Assembly (NCBI RefSeq): GCF_031179145.1
Contig: NZ_JAPSIB010000003.1
Location: 124,001 to 188,000 of the forward strand
From: Brevibacterium sp.
GTDB taxonomy: Bacteria > Actinomycetota > Actinomycetes > Actinomycetales > Brevibacteriaceae
Reading direction: 5' to 3'
Length of the DNA: 64,000 nucleotides
Shown in pieces: positions 35,357 through 43,679 of the stretch; within the stretch, counting starts at the first letter, position 1, and each line of letters begins with the position of its first letter. Position numbers and translations under genes: made by a program. The notes under the pieces were generated by a model. The model was not told the origin of the DNA. It saw nothing but the letters and a program-made list of their open reading frames with translations, and searched no databases.

Positions 35357-36973
35357 CTATCGTCTTATTTTTCCAGCAACGACGCCAATAATCGAATGCA
35401 GTTCTCGCACCTTGAGCAGATAGCACACGCCGAGGTAGACGACGAGCATGACCAGACCAAGCACGAGGACCTCGAGCAGAGCCGCGATCCGTCCGACCGG
35501 GAACCAGTCATTGATGAGGTAGAGACCGAGGAATCCGATGACCATCGTCACCGCCCCGGCCGCCAGGTACTTGAGGTGGGCCTTGACGATGTTCGGGATG
35601 TCGATCCCGCCGAGGCGTCTGTGCAGGATCGAGAACGAGAGGATCATCGCGAGGAGGTAGCCGAGGCTCATCGCCGCTCCGATCGCCATGACCGTGAATT
35701 CCTTGGGAATGTACGCGACCGCCCACACGGCGAGGGATGTGAAGATCACCTGGGGCAGCTGGATGAGGAACGGGGTCTTCGCGTCCTCGTAGGCGTAGAA
35801 CACCCGTTGCGCCAGGTAGTTGGCGCTGAAGGGGATCAGCCCGATCACCATCGTCACGATGACCGCTCCGATCGCCTGCGCCTGCTCGACGTTGGCGTCA
35901 CCGGCGATCACCAATGCCACCTGGGTGGAGAGGACGAAGAAGGCGACGGTCGCGAAGAGGTTGATCATCCCCACCATCCGCACACCGGTGGAGAATCCCT
36001 CCCGCACTGCCGCGGTGTCCTGATTCGCGGCGTCCGTGCTCATCGAGGTGAACAGGGCCGTGGCCAGGGACACTGCGATGAGCGAGTGCGGAAGCATGAA
36101 GACGAGGTAGGCCATCGAGTACGCGGCGTTCGAGGCGTTGTCGGCCCCTTCGACCGAGGCTCCGGCAGCGACGCGGGAGATGACGAGGAAACCGAGCTGG
36201 CCGATCAGCATCGCCGCGAAGGTCCAGCTGGCGACCTTGCCCGCGGTGCCGAGTCCGACCCCGCGGAAGCCGAACGTGGGACGGTAGGAGAACCCGATCC
36301 GTTTGAGCGGCCAGATGAGGATGAGCGCCTGGGCGGCGACGCCGAGAGTGGCGGAGCCGCCCAGCAGGGCGATGCTCTGCGGCGTCCACGTCTCGATGGC
36401 ATGCGAGGTGGTCTTCTCGGCGCCGAACATGACGATGAAGATGACGAGTCCGATGATCGCCACGACGTTGTTGAGCACCGGGGCCCACATGTAGGGGCCG
36501 AACGAGGACTTCGCGTTGAGCACCTGTCCGAGCAGCGTGTAGAGGCCATAGAAGAACAGCTGCGGGAGGCACCAGTAGGCGAATGCGGTGGCCAGAGCCA
36601 TCTGCCCGGGACTCCACCCCGAGGAGTAGAGCCAGACGAGCACCGGCGCGGCGAGCGTCGCGACGACGCTGACCCCGGCCAGGATCAGGAAGGACAGGGT
36701 GAGCAGGCGGTTCGTGTAGTCCTTGCCCCCGTCTTTCATCTTCGCGGCCCGCACCAGCTGCGGCACGAGCACGGCGTTGACCACACCCCCGGCGAGCAGC
36801 ATGTACAGGGTGTTGGGGACCTTGTTGGCGACGTCGAACGCGTCGGCCTGGACCGCGGTCACGCCGATCGCAGCAGCCAGGAGGGCGGCTTTGACGAAGC
36901 CGAGGATGCGGGATGTGAACGTTCCGGCCGTCATCACGGCCGAGGATCTGGCCAGAGCTGTCAGCTTGGACAA
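35357..36973 (-). CDS. murJ: Lipid II flippase MurJ (MviN)
   Basis: A 538-residue polytopic protein of the MOP exporter superfamily with about 14 membrane helices. The start (SKLTALARSSAVMTAGTFTS, then RILGFVKAALLAAAIG) is the MviN signature region. Conserved pieces include LFFYGLYTLLGQVLNAKSSF, and FYAYEDAKTPF near the eighth helix. It moves lipid II across the membrane for peptidoglycan synthesis. It lacks the C-terminal pseudokinase domain found in mycobacterial MviN; that part is encoded by the next gene. The upstream DUF6049 gene ends 3 bp before the start. Confidence 0.94.
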   Translation of the reverse strand: MSKLTALARSSAVMTAGTFTSRILGFVKAALLAAAIGVTAVQADAFDVANKVPNTLYMLLAGGVVNAVLVPQLVRAAKMKDGGKDYTNRLLTLSFLILAGVSVVATLAAPVLVWLYSSGWSPGQMALATAFAYWCLPQLFFYGLYTLLGQVLNAKSSFGPYMWAPVLNNVVAIIGLVIFIVMFGAEKTTSHAIETWTPQSIALLGGSATLGVAAQALILIWPLKRIGFSYRPTFGFRGVGLGTAGKVASWTFAAMLIGQLGFLVISRVAAGASVEGADNASNAAYSMAYLVFMLPHSLIAVSLATALFTSMSTDAANQDTAAVREGFSTGVRMVGMINLFATVAFFVLSTQVALVIAGDANVEQAQAIGAVIVTMVIGLIPFSANYLAQRVFYAYEDAKTPFLIQLPQVIFTSLAVWAVAYIPKEFTVMAIGAAMSLGYLLAMILSFSILHRRLGGIDIPNIVKAHLKYLAAGAVTMVIGFLGLYLINDWFPVGRIAALLEVLVLGLVMLVVYLGVCYLLKVRELHSIIGVVAGKIRR

Positions 36974-36976
36974 GTC

Positions 36977-39310
36977 CTACCTCTTTTCCGGTTCGTCGTT
37001 CTGGGCGCGGGCGACCGCGGCGGCCAGCTGTTGTTCGGGGATCTTCCGGCGTCCGCGGGAGACGGACTTGATCAGGCCGATGATGAACACACCCGCCAGG
37101 CCGAGCCCGATCACCGCGGTCCCGATGTTCTCCCAATCAGCCCGGACTCTGACCAGCAGCGAGGTGTCCTGGGGCAGGACGACGTCGGAGGCGGTGACCA
37201 TCTCGATCGTGGTCGGAACGTCGGCATTGGCCAACCCTTCGACGGGCACGTCGACGCGCGTCGTCGCCTCCGGCGGCACCACGACGGTCTCGGTGGTCTG
37301 GGCCTTCAGCTGCGGGGTCTGCGGTCGCATGCGCACCCGCAGCTTCGCCTCGGCGATGGAGTCGTTGACGATCGTCACCGGGATCGTCGTCTTCTCCCCG
37401 GTGACGAGGAGGACCGAGGAGCCCTTCTCGAGGTGGATGCTGTCCATCTGTCCCCGGCTCGTCTCCCGCGCGTGCTCGAGGCATCTGTTGGCGTTGCCTC
37501 CCGTCGTCCACGCCACCGAGGTGCAGGTGAGCAGCGACCGGTCGAGCGTCGTGTTCGCCGCGGCCACATCGCTGTACACGGTGTTGAACCGGCTCTCGCT
37601 CCGGCGGACGTCGGCGATGCCTTCGAAGGTGCGCCGCGCGATGTGCTGGTGGTCGGTGTCGGTGCGCAGCGCGCCGCGGGGCGAGAGTTCGGCGGCGAGG
37701 AGATCGTCGAGGCTCGGGGTGTCGGTCCACGGGGCGCTGTCGACGGCACCGACGACCTTGCCCCAGTTCGGTGAGGCCGCCGATCGCGGCAGAGGCAGCA
37801 GCAGGTGACGCGTCCGGTAGGGGGCTTCGGCTTGGATGGCCGCAGTGACGGCGACGAGTTCGCTGATGCCGGCCGCAGATCGGTCGGATTCGATGGCGCT
37901 GCGGCTGAGCTCCGTGAGAGCTGAATCGGTGATGAGCGTCTCGATCGAGGAGTCGTCGTTCGCCGAGGTGCCGACCTGCGAATGAGCGCTGTCACGCGTG
38001 CCGGTTGTCGAGGGCTGCTGCCGGTCATCGAGGATCACCGTCTGCGTTCCCGACTCGGCCAATCCCCGCAGATCACTGCTTTCGGCGCTGCCGGCGATGG
38101 GCCAGGCGATCTCCGTCTTCGCGTTCGGCAGCGCCTGCTTGACCAGGTCCTTCTGCGATTCGGAGAAGGCGGAGAGCCCGCTCAGCTGATCCGATCGCAG
38201 TCCGATCTGATCGGGGTCGCCGTAGGGCAGCGCCACGACCGTGTGGGACTTGGCCTTGGTGATGAAGTCGCGGTACCAGGCTTCGAGCCGGTCCCGCTGC
38301 TCCTGCTGGGCCTGGGCGTCATCGCCCTCGGTGGGTGATTCGGGTTCGGTGTTGCGGGGATCGCTGCCGTCGGGCTCCGGGGCCTTCGTCGGCTCGTCCG
38401 TGGTGGGTGGGCTCGCCCCGTCAGTCGGGCTCGGCTCGGAATCCTGGTCCTGACCGTCCTCGACCGCCTCTCCCTCGGCGGGGGCCGCGGGTGCGGACAG
38501 CGCCTTGTCGAAGGAGGCGATGATCCGCGGATCGAGGGCGATGGCCACACCCGGGGTGTCGAGGATCTTGGAGATCGACGCCAGGGAGCCTCCCTCGCGG
38601 ATCGCGGCATCGAGTTCGTCGGAGCTGCTCAGCCCGTTCTCGGAGTATCCGGGCAGGGTGACGGGAGCGAGGAAAGTGATGGAGGTCTTGTCGAACTTCG
38701 GGTCGGGGTACCAGGTGGTGAATCCGATGCCGGAGGCGCGCAGACCGGTCGCGTCACGCAGCTGCACGGCCAATCCGCGCGGGCCCCAGGAGGAGACGGG
38801 TGAGGACTTCTGCAGGCCGAGGTCCTCGGCGGGGACGGTGATGGAGAATTCCTGTGAACTGCCCGGTGCGATCGTGTCGCCGAATTTCGTGTCGACGACC
38901 GGCTTCGGGTCGGACTTCTCATCGTCGTTGTCCTTCTCCGCCTTCTTCCGCGCCTCGGGACCATCGGTGTCGAGGTCGGCGATCGTGCGGTTCTGCGACT
39001 GGTCGCTCTTCCACGCGGCGATCCGGTGTTCGGCGTCGAGGTTCTGCGTCGACATCCGCAGCTCGAGGTCGGGGCGGCTCACCGCCTCGTCGGTGGAATT
39101 GGTGATCAGCCCCCGCACCGTCAGCGTGCCGTCGGGATCGACCCAGGGCGTCACCTCGTCGAGGGTGATGGCGACACCGGACGAATCGCGATCACCCTCC
39201 GCTGCCGGCGATGCCTGGGCGAGGACGGGGAATGCGAGAACCGACCCTGTGAGCAAGAGGGTCGAGCTCAGCAGGGCGAAGAGGAAACGCGCGCGGCTAA
39301 TGGGCTTCAC
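36977..39310 (-). CDS. DUF6049 family secreted, membrane-anchored protein
   Basis: 777 residues. A Sec signal peptide (ARFLFALLSSTLLLTGSVLA) is followed by a large extracellular part and a C-terminal membrane helix (VIGLGLAGVFIIGLIKSVSR) with a basic cytoplasmic tail. The first beta-rich domain (VAITLDEVTPWVDPDGTLTV) and the later PVTIVNDSIAEAKLRVRMRP domain look immunoglobulin-like. A Pro/Glu/Asp-rich linker lies near residues 270-340. Family members sit upstream of murJ in actinobacteria, pointing to an envelope role that is not defined. The stop is 3 bp from murJ, so the two are co-transcribed. Confidence 0.85.
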   Translation of the reverse strand: MKPISRARFLFALLSSTLLLTGSVLAFPVLAQASPAAEGDRDSSGVAITLDEVTPWVDPDGTLTVRGLITNSTDEAVSRPDLELRMSTQNLDAEHRIAAWKSDQSQNRTIADLDTDGPEARKKAEKDNDDEKSDPKPVVDTKFGDTIAPGSSQEFSITVPAEDLGLQKSSPVSSWGPRGLAVQLRDATGLRASGIGFTTWYPDPKFDKTSITFLAPVTLPGYSENGLSSSDELDAAIREGGSLASISKILDTPGVAIALDPRIIASFDKALSAPAAPAEGEAVEDGQDQDSEPSPTDGASPPTTDEPTKAPEPDGSDPRNTEPESPTEGDDAQAQQEQRDRLEAWYRDFITKAKSHTVVALPYGDPDQIGLRSDQLSGLSAFSESQKDLVKQALPNAKTEIAWPIAGSAESSDLRGLAESGTQTVILDDRQQPSTTGTRDSAHSQVGTSANDDSSIETLITDSALTELSRSAIESDRSAAGISELVAVTAAIQAEAPYRTRHLLLPLPRSAASPNWGKVVGAVDSAPWTDTPSLDDLLAAELSPRGALRTDTDHQHIARRTFEGIADVRRSESRFNTVYSDVAAANTTLDRSLLTCTSVAWTTGGNANRCLEHARETSRGQMDSIHLEKGSSVLLVTGEKTTIPVTIVNDSIAEAKLRVRMRPQTPQLKAQTTETVVVPPEATTRVDVPVEGLANADVPTTIEMVTASDVVLPQDTSLLVRVRADWENIGTAVIGLGLAGVFIIGLIKSVSRGRRKIPEQQLAAAVARAQNDEPEKR

Positions 39311-39354
39311 TGTTCCTTTTCGTCACTCGTCCTGGTCATCGCTGATCCGTCCGC

Positions 39355-39843
39355 TCACTGATCCTGCCGGATCACCATGGGTCGGGCAGCGGCGACGATA
39401 CGGCGTTCATTGGCGAACGACAACTTCGATCGCAGCTGATTGAACGGGATCCAAGCCGCTTCGATCGCCTCTTGGTCAGGATCATTATCCACCGTCAGGG
39501 TCCCCGATCGGGCACGCAGAAGGAAGTGGTGGACGAGTTTATGGACGCGGATGCCGGCGACCGTGAACCAGTAGTCGACCGTGCCCAACGGCCGGATGAC
39601 CTCACCGGAGATCCCGGTCTCCTCCTCCACCTCACGGCGAGCCGCCTCGGCAGGGGTCTCCGCTCCCTCCAGGTGGCCTTTCGGCAGACACCATTCGATC
39701 CGGCCCGCGCGGTTGAGCCGGGCGATCACGGCGACGGGCAGGTCTGACCTGGTGAAGTCGACGACGATGCCCCCGGCGGAAATCTCCTCAACCGTGGTGC
39801 GACGGGACGCTCTGGGTCCCGGCTTGGGCATCGGTGTGGTCAT
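39355..39843 (-). CDS. Nudix hydrolase (MutT-like)
   Basis: A 162-residue protein with a complete Nudix box GHLEGAETPAEAARREVEEE followed by TGI, whose glutamates hold Mg2+ for cleavage of a nucleoside-diphosphate-X bond. The text EWCLPKGHLEG and VHHFLLRARSGTL resemble the Nudix proteins that neighbour the CCA-adding enzyme in actinobacteria. The substrate may be an oxidised nucleotide or dinucleoside polyphosphate, but this is not determinable. It is divergent from the CCA enzyme across 135 bp. Confidence 0.9.
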   Translation of the reverse strand: MTTPMPKPGPRASRRTTVEEISAGGIVVDFTRSDLPVAVIARLNRAGRIEWCLPKGHLEGAETPAEAARREVEEETGISGEVIRPLGTVDYWFTVAGIRVHKLVHHFLLRARSGTLTVDNDPDQEAIEAAWIPFNQLRSKLSFANERRIVAAARPMVIRQDQ

Positions 39844-39978
39844 TCTCCTACCTTAATAGGCGATTCTTGGAAGTTTCGTCGAACCGCCCCCGGTAGGCTG
39901 GAGGACGCTCGACGAGCCGCCGGAGCGGCAAGCGACCGCAGGGATGAGCCCGCGGCCGCACGGATGAGAAGGAGTTCG

Positions 39979-41490
39979 GTGGATCCACAGAGTGCACAGG
40001 CCCGCCTGCACGACAAGCTCGAGGAGCTCGACCACATCCTCGGGCCGCTGGGACAGCGCTTCGCCGACGCGGGGTTCGAACTCGCGCTCGTCGGCGGATC
40101 GGTCCGGGACGCACTGCTGGGCAGACCGATGCCCGACCTCGATTTCACCACCGATGCCCGTCCCGATGACATCCTCGCGCTGATCTCCGGCTGGGTCGAC
40201 ACCCACTGGGACATCGGGCGCGAATTCGGAACGATCGGCGCGATGAAGTCCGGGGCGCAGATCGAGATCACGACTTACCGCGCCGAGGCCTACGACCCCG
40301 ATTCCCGCAAACCCGTCGTCTCCTTCGGCTCCGAACTCGACGCCGACCTCGTGCGCCGGGACTTCACGATCGGTGCGATGGCCGTCCGCCTGCCCTCGAA
40401 GACCTTCGTCGACCCGTTCGGCGGTTTCGCCGACCTCACCGAGGGTGCCATCCGGACCCCCGGGGCCGCCGCGGACTCCTTCTCCGACGATCCCCTGCGG
40501 ATGATGCGCGCCGCCCGCTTCACCTCCCAGCTCGGACTGCGCGCCGTCGCCGAGGTGGAGGCCGCGATGAGCGACATGGCCGATCGCATCGCCATCGTCT
40601 CCGCCGAGCGCGTGCAGGTCGAACTGCGCAAACTCATCACCGGGGTGGACCCCGCCGCCGGCATCGACCTCCTGGTCCGCACTTCGGTCGCCGACCACGT
40701 CCTGCCCGAGGTGGCAGGGCTGCGGCTCGAGACCGATGAGCATCACCGGCACAAGGACGTCTACCAGCACAGCCTGACCGTGCTGCGCCAGGCCGTCGAG
40801 CTCGAACACGATTACGCCGCGAAGCAGCGCGAGGCGGGACTGAGCCCCGAGGATCCGCAGCGGCTCGAGGAACCCGACTTCACCGTCCGCTTCGCAGCGC
40901 TCATGCACGATATCGGCAAGCCGGCGACCCGGAAGTTCCTGCCCGGCGGTGCGGTGACCTTCTATCACCACGACGCGGTCGGTGCGAAGCTGACCGCCAA
41001 GCGGATGAAAGCCCTGCGCTTCGACAAGGACACGACCAAAGCGGTCGCGCGCCTCGTCGAGCTGCATCTGCGGTTCTACGGATACGGCGACGCCGGCTGG
41101 ACCGACTCCGCCGTCCGTCGCTACATCACCGACGCCGGGCCCCTGCTGACCCGGCTGCACATTCTCACCCGCGCCGATGTCACGACTCGGAACAAGAAGA
41201 AGGCGGATCGGCTCGCCTTCGCCTACGACGATCTCGAGCAGCGCATCGAGAAGCTGGCCGAGCAGGAGGAGCTCGCCGCGATTCGACCGGACCTCGACGG
41301 TCGGCAGATCATGGCCATCCTCGACATCCCACCCTCGCCCTTGGTCGGCAAGGCCTACAAGTACCTGCTCGAGATGCGCCTCGAACACGGTCCGCTCGAA
41401 CCGGAACGCGCCGAAGAGCTGCTGCGGCAGTGGTGGGCTGAGAACGCCCCGAGCGAGTCCGCGGGAGACGAAGGCCCCGCCGCGGGCTGA
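39979..41490 (+). CDS. cca: CCA tRNA nucleotidyltransferase with HD domain
   Basis: 503 residues from GTG 39979 (DPQSAQARLHDKLEELDHIL), chosen because AAGGAG lies 4 nt upstream; ATG at 39964 is the alternative. The class II nucleotidyltransferase head carries ALVGGSVRDALLGRPMPDLD with the metal-binding DLDFTTD. The template and tail-binding parts follow (RRDFTIGAMAV, DDPLRMMRAARFTSQLGL). An HD domain (FAALMHDIGKPATRKF) sits in the second half. The enzyme adds or repairs the 3' CCA of tRNAs, which is needed here because none of the three tRNA genes in the window encodes it. Confidence 0.95.
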   Translation: MDPQSAQARLHDKLEELDHILGPLGQRFADAGFELALVGGSVRDALLGRPMPDLDFTTDARPDDILALISGWVDTHWDIGREFGTIGAMKSGAQIEITTYRAEAYDPDSRKPVVSFGSELDADLVRRDFTIGAMAVRLPSKTFVDPFGGFADLTEGAIRTPGAAADSFSDDPLRMMRAARFTSQLGLRAVAEVEAAMSDMADRIAIVSAERVQVELRKLITGVDPAAGIDLLVRTSVADHVLPEVAGLRLETDEHHRHKDVYQHSLTVLRQAVELEHDYAAKQREAGLSPEDPQRLEEPDFTVRFAALMHDIGKPATRKFLPGGAVTFYHHDAVGAKLTAKRMKALRFDKDTTKAVARLVELHLRFYGYGDAGWTDSAVRRYITDAGPLLTRLHILTRADVTTRNKKKADRLAFAYDDLEQRIEKLAEQEELAAIRPDLDGRQIMAILDIPPSPLVGKAYKYLLEMRLEHGPLEPERAEELLRQWWAENAPSESAGDEGPAAG

Positions 41491-41625
41491 CTTCACAGGG
41501 CTGTTCTCGAGAGAGGATCCACCCCCGCCTGCCGATCCACGTTGACCGGCTGGTAACTTCGTTGTCGTGGACAATGTGTTCGTCGTCACACGCTATGGTG
41601 CAGGCAACGATGTGAGGAGACCTCT

Positions 41626-43332
41626 ATGACCGTGACAGAAGAATTCCGTGCCGCCAGGGATCGTCTGATCGAACTGCGCAACGACCGGGAAACTGCGTGC
41701 GAGGCCTTCGAATGGCCCCGATTCACCCATTTCAACTTCGGCCTCGACTGGTTCGACCCGATCGCTGTCGGCAACGACGCCCCGGCGCTGTGGATCGTCG
41801 AGCAGGACGGCAGTGAGGGCAGGTGGAGCTTCGCCGAGCTCTCTCGCCGGTCCAACCAGGTGGCCAACTTCCTCCGCCGGGCCGGCGTCAGACGGGGCGA
41901 CCACGTGATGGTGATGCTCGGCAACCAGGTCGAGCTGTGGGAGACGATGCTCGCCGGCATCAAGCTCGGCGCTGTTCTCCTGCCCACGACAACCCAGTTG
42001 GGCCCCATCGACCTCACCGACCGGGTGGAGCGCGGACAGGCGCAGTTCGTCGTCGCCGGGCCGGCGGACGCGGCCAAGTTCGACGAGGTCGAGACCGAGG
42101 TCGTGCGCATCGTCGTCGGTGGCGAGTCGACCCGCGACCAGGACTACGACTACGCGGACGCCGCCGAGGAGAGCGTCGAGTTCGACCCCCAGGGCAGGTC
42201 CCGAGCCGACGACCTGCTGCTGCTCTACTTCACCTCGGGCACCACGTCGAAGGCGAAGATGGTCGCCCACTCCCACGTCTCCTACCCCGTCGGGCACCTG
42301 TCGACGATGTACTGGATGGGTCTGACCCCCGGCGACGTCCACCTCAACGTCGCCTCTCCCGGCTGGGCCAAGCATGCCTGGTCGAACATCTTCACCCCCT
42401 GGATCGCCGAGTCCTGCGTCTTCCTCTACAACTACACCCGCTTCGACGCGAACGCGCTGATGGAGACCATGGACCGGGTGGGAGTGACGAGCTTCTGCGC
42501 CCCACCCACCGTCTGGCGGATGCTCATCCAGGCCGACCTCGGTCATCTGCAGAATCCGCCGAGCAAGGCCCTGGGCGCCGGCGAACCGCTCAACCCCGAG
42601 GTCATCGATCAGGTGAAGAGGGACTGGGGCGTGCTCATCCGCGACGGCTACGGCCAGACGGAGACGACTCTGCAGATCGGGAACTCGCCCGGTCAGGAGC
42701 TCAGATCCGGTTCGATGGGCAAGCCCCTGCCCGGCTACGATGTGGTGCTCGTCGACCCCGCGACCGGCGAGGAGGGCAACGAGGGTGAGATCTGCCTCCG
42801 GCTCGACCCGCGACCGGTCGGTCTGACCAGCGGGTACTGGAACAACGAGGAGAAGACCGCCGAGGCGTTCGCCGACGGCATCTATCACACCGGTGACGTG
42901 GCCGAGAGGGACGCGGACGGCTACATCACCTACGTCGGCCGCGCCGACGACGTGTTCAAGGCCAGCGACTACCGCCTGTCCCCGTTCGAGCTCGAGAGCG
43001 TGCTCATCGAGCACGAAGCCGTCGCCGAGGCGGCGGTGGTCCCCTCGCCCGATCCCGTGCGTCTCGCGGTTCCCAAGGCCTATGTCGTCGTGGGCAACGG
43101 CTATGAGGCAAGCGCGGACACAGCCCGCGACATCCTCGCCTACTGCCGGAAGCATCTGGCACCGTACAAGCGCATCCGCAGGCTCGAATTCGCAGAGCTG
43201 CCCAAGACCATCTCCGGCAAGATCCGGCGGGTGGAGCTGCGGGCTCGCGAGAACGAGCTGCATCCCTTCACCGGGGAACCGCGGATCGAAGGTCAGGAGT
43301 ACGCGGACACGGACTTCGATCTCAAGGGGTGA
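41626..43332 (+). CDS. AMP-binding acyl-CoA synthetase (medium-chain type)
   Basis: A 568-residue ANL-superfamily ligase. Motif A3, the P-loop, is YFTSGTTSKAKMVAHSHVSY; motif A5 is RDGYGQTETTLQIGN; motif A7/A8 is YHTGDVAERDADGYITYVGR followed by DDVFKASDYRLSPFELES; the catalytic lysine motif A10 is LPKTISGKIRRVELR. The enzyme activates a carboxylic acid as acyl-AMP and loads it on CoA. The LNVASPGWAKHAWSN segment and overall length resemble medium-chain/benzoate-type acyl-CoA synthetases. No beta-oxidation neighbours are present, so the substrate is open. GAGGAG sits 7-8 nt before the ATG. Confidence 0.92.
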   Translation: MTVTEEFRAARDRLIELRNDRETACEAFEWPRFTHFNFGLDWFDPIAVGNDAPALWIVEQDGSEGRWSFAELSRRSNQVANFLRRAGVRRGDHVMVMLGNQVELWETMLAGIKLGAVLLPTTTQLGPIDLTDRVERGQAQFVVAGPADAAKFDEVETEVVRIVVGGESTRDQDYDYADAAEESVEFDPQGRSRADDLLLLYFTSGTTSKAKMVAHSHVSYPVGHLSTMYWMGLTPGDVHLNVASPGWAKHAWSNIFTPWIAESCVFLYNYTRFDANALMETMDRVGVTSFCAPPTVWRMLIQADLGHLQNPPSKALGAGEPLNPEVIDQVKRDWGVLIRDGYGQTETTLQIGNSPGQELRSGSMGKPLPGYDVVLVDPATGEEGNEGEICLRLDPRPVGLTSGYWNNEEKTAEAFADGIYHTGDVAERDADGYITYVGRADDVFKASDYRLSPFELESVLIEHEAVAEAAVVPSPDPVRLAVPKAYVVVGNGYEASADTARDILAYCRKHLAPYKRIRRLEFAELPKTISGKIRRVELRARENELHPFTGEPRIEGQEYADTDFDLKG

Positions 43333-43679
43333 GGTCACCTCGGCGCGGGTGCGCGGGTTCCCGGTGTTCGCCGCGGCGATCGCACGGGTTCCCGGCGATC
43401 GCACGGGCGCCTGCGCCCACCTCGGTGAGGGAATGTGAGCAACGACGCACCAGTTGCGGCGTGTTGAGTGGACATGGTGCATCAGTGCAGGTCAGTGGGA
43501 ATGTTCGGCGGCCGGGTTTCTTCTTCGCTCGAAGGTCCTGACCTGGGACGGGCCACCCGGCTCAGGCGTCTTTCACTATGTTCCAAAGATTGCGTGTCAC
43601 ACTGAAAATCACGTGTGACCTTTTTTCGAACCTCGTCGCCGACTCATTGCGGCAGGCTGACTGACCTGGAGGACCTTGG
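43333..43679. other. Intergenic region upstream of the PBP gene
   Basis: 347 bp without a supportable gene. It holds a short direct repeat (GCGATCGCACGGG at about 43375 and 43396) near the end of the acyl-CoA synthetase, and the terminator hairpin listed next. A promoter for the PBP operon should lie in the AT-richer part after 43570; I see no confident -35/-10 pair. Confidence 0.5.
43596..43626 (+). terminator. Intrinsic terminator ahead of the PBP gene
   Basis: GTCACAC (43596-43602) pairs with GTGTGAC (43613-43619) around a 10-nt loop, followed by C and six T. It probably ends read-through from the acyl-CoA synthetase transcript. Confidence 0.6.

Noticed and set aside
35351-37774. Forward ORF of 807 codons
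   Set aside because: Antisense shadow of murJ and the DUF6049 gene; Arg/Asp/His/Glu-rich without a domain.
41593-43482. Reverse ORF of 629 codons
   Set aside because: Antisense shadow of the acyl-CoA synthetase, whose motifs are all present on the forward strand.
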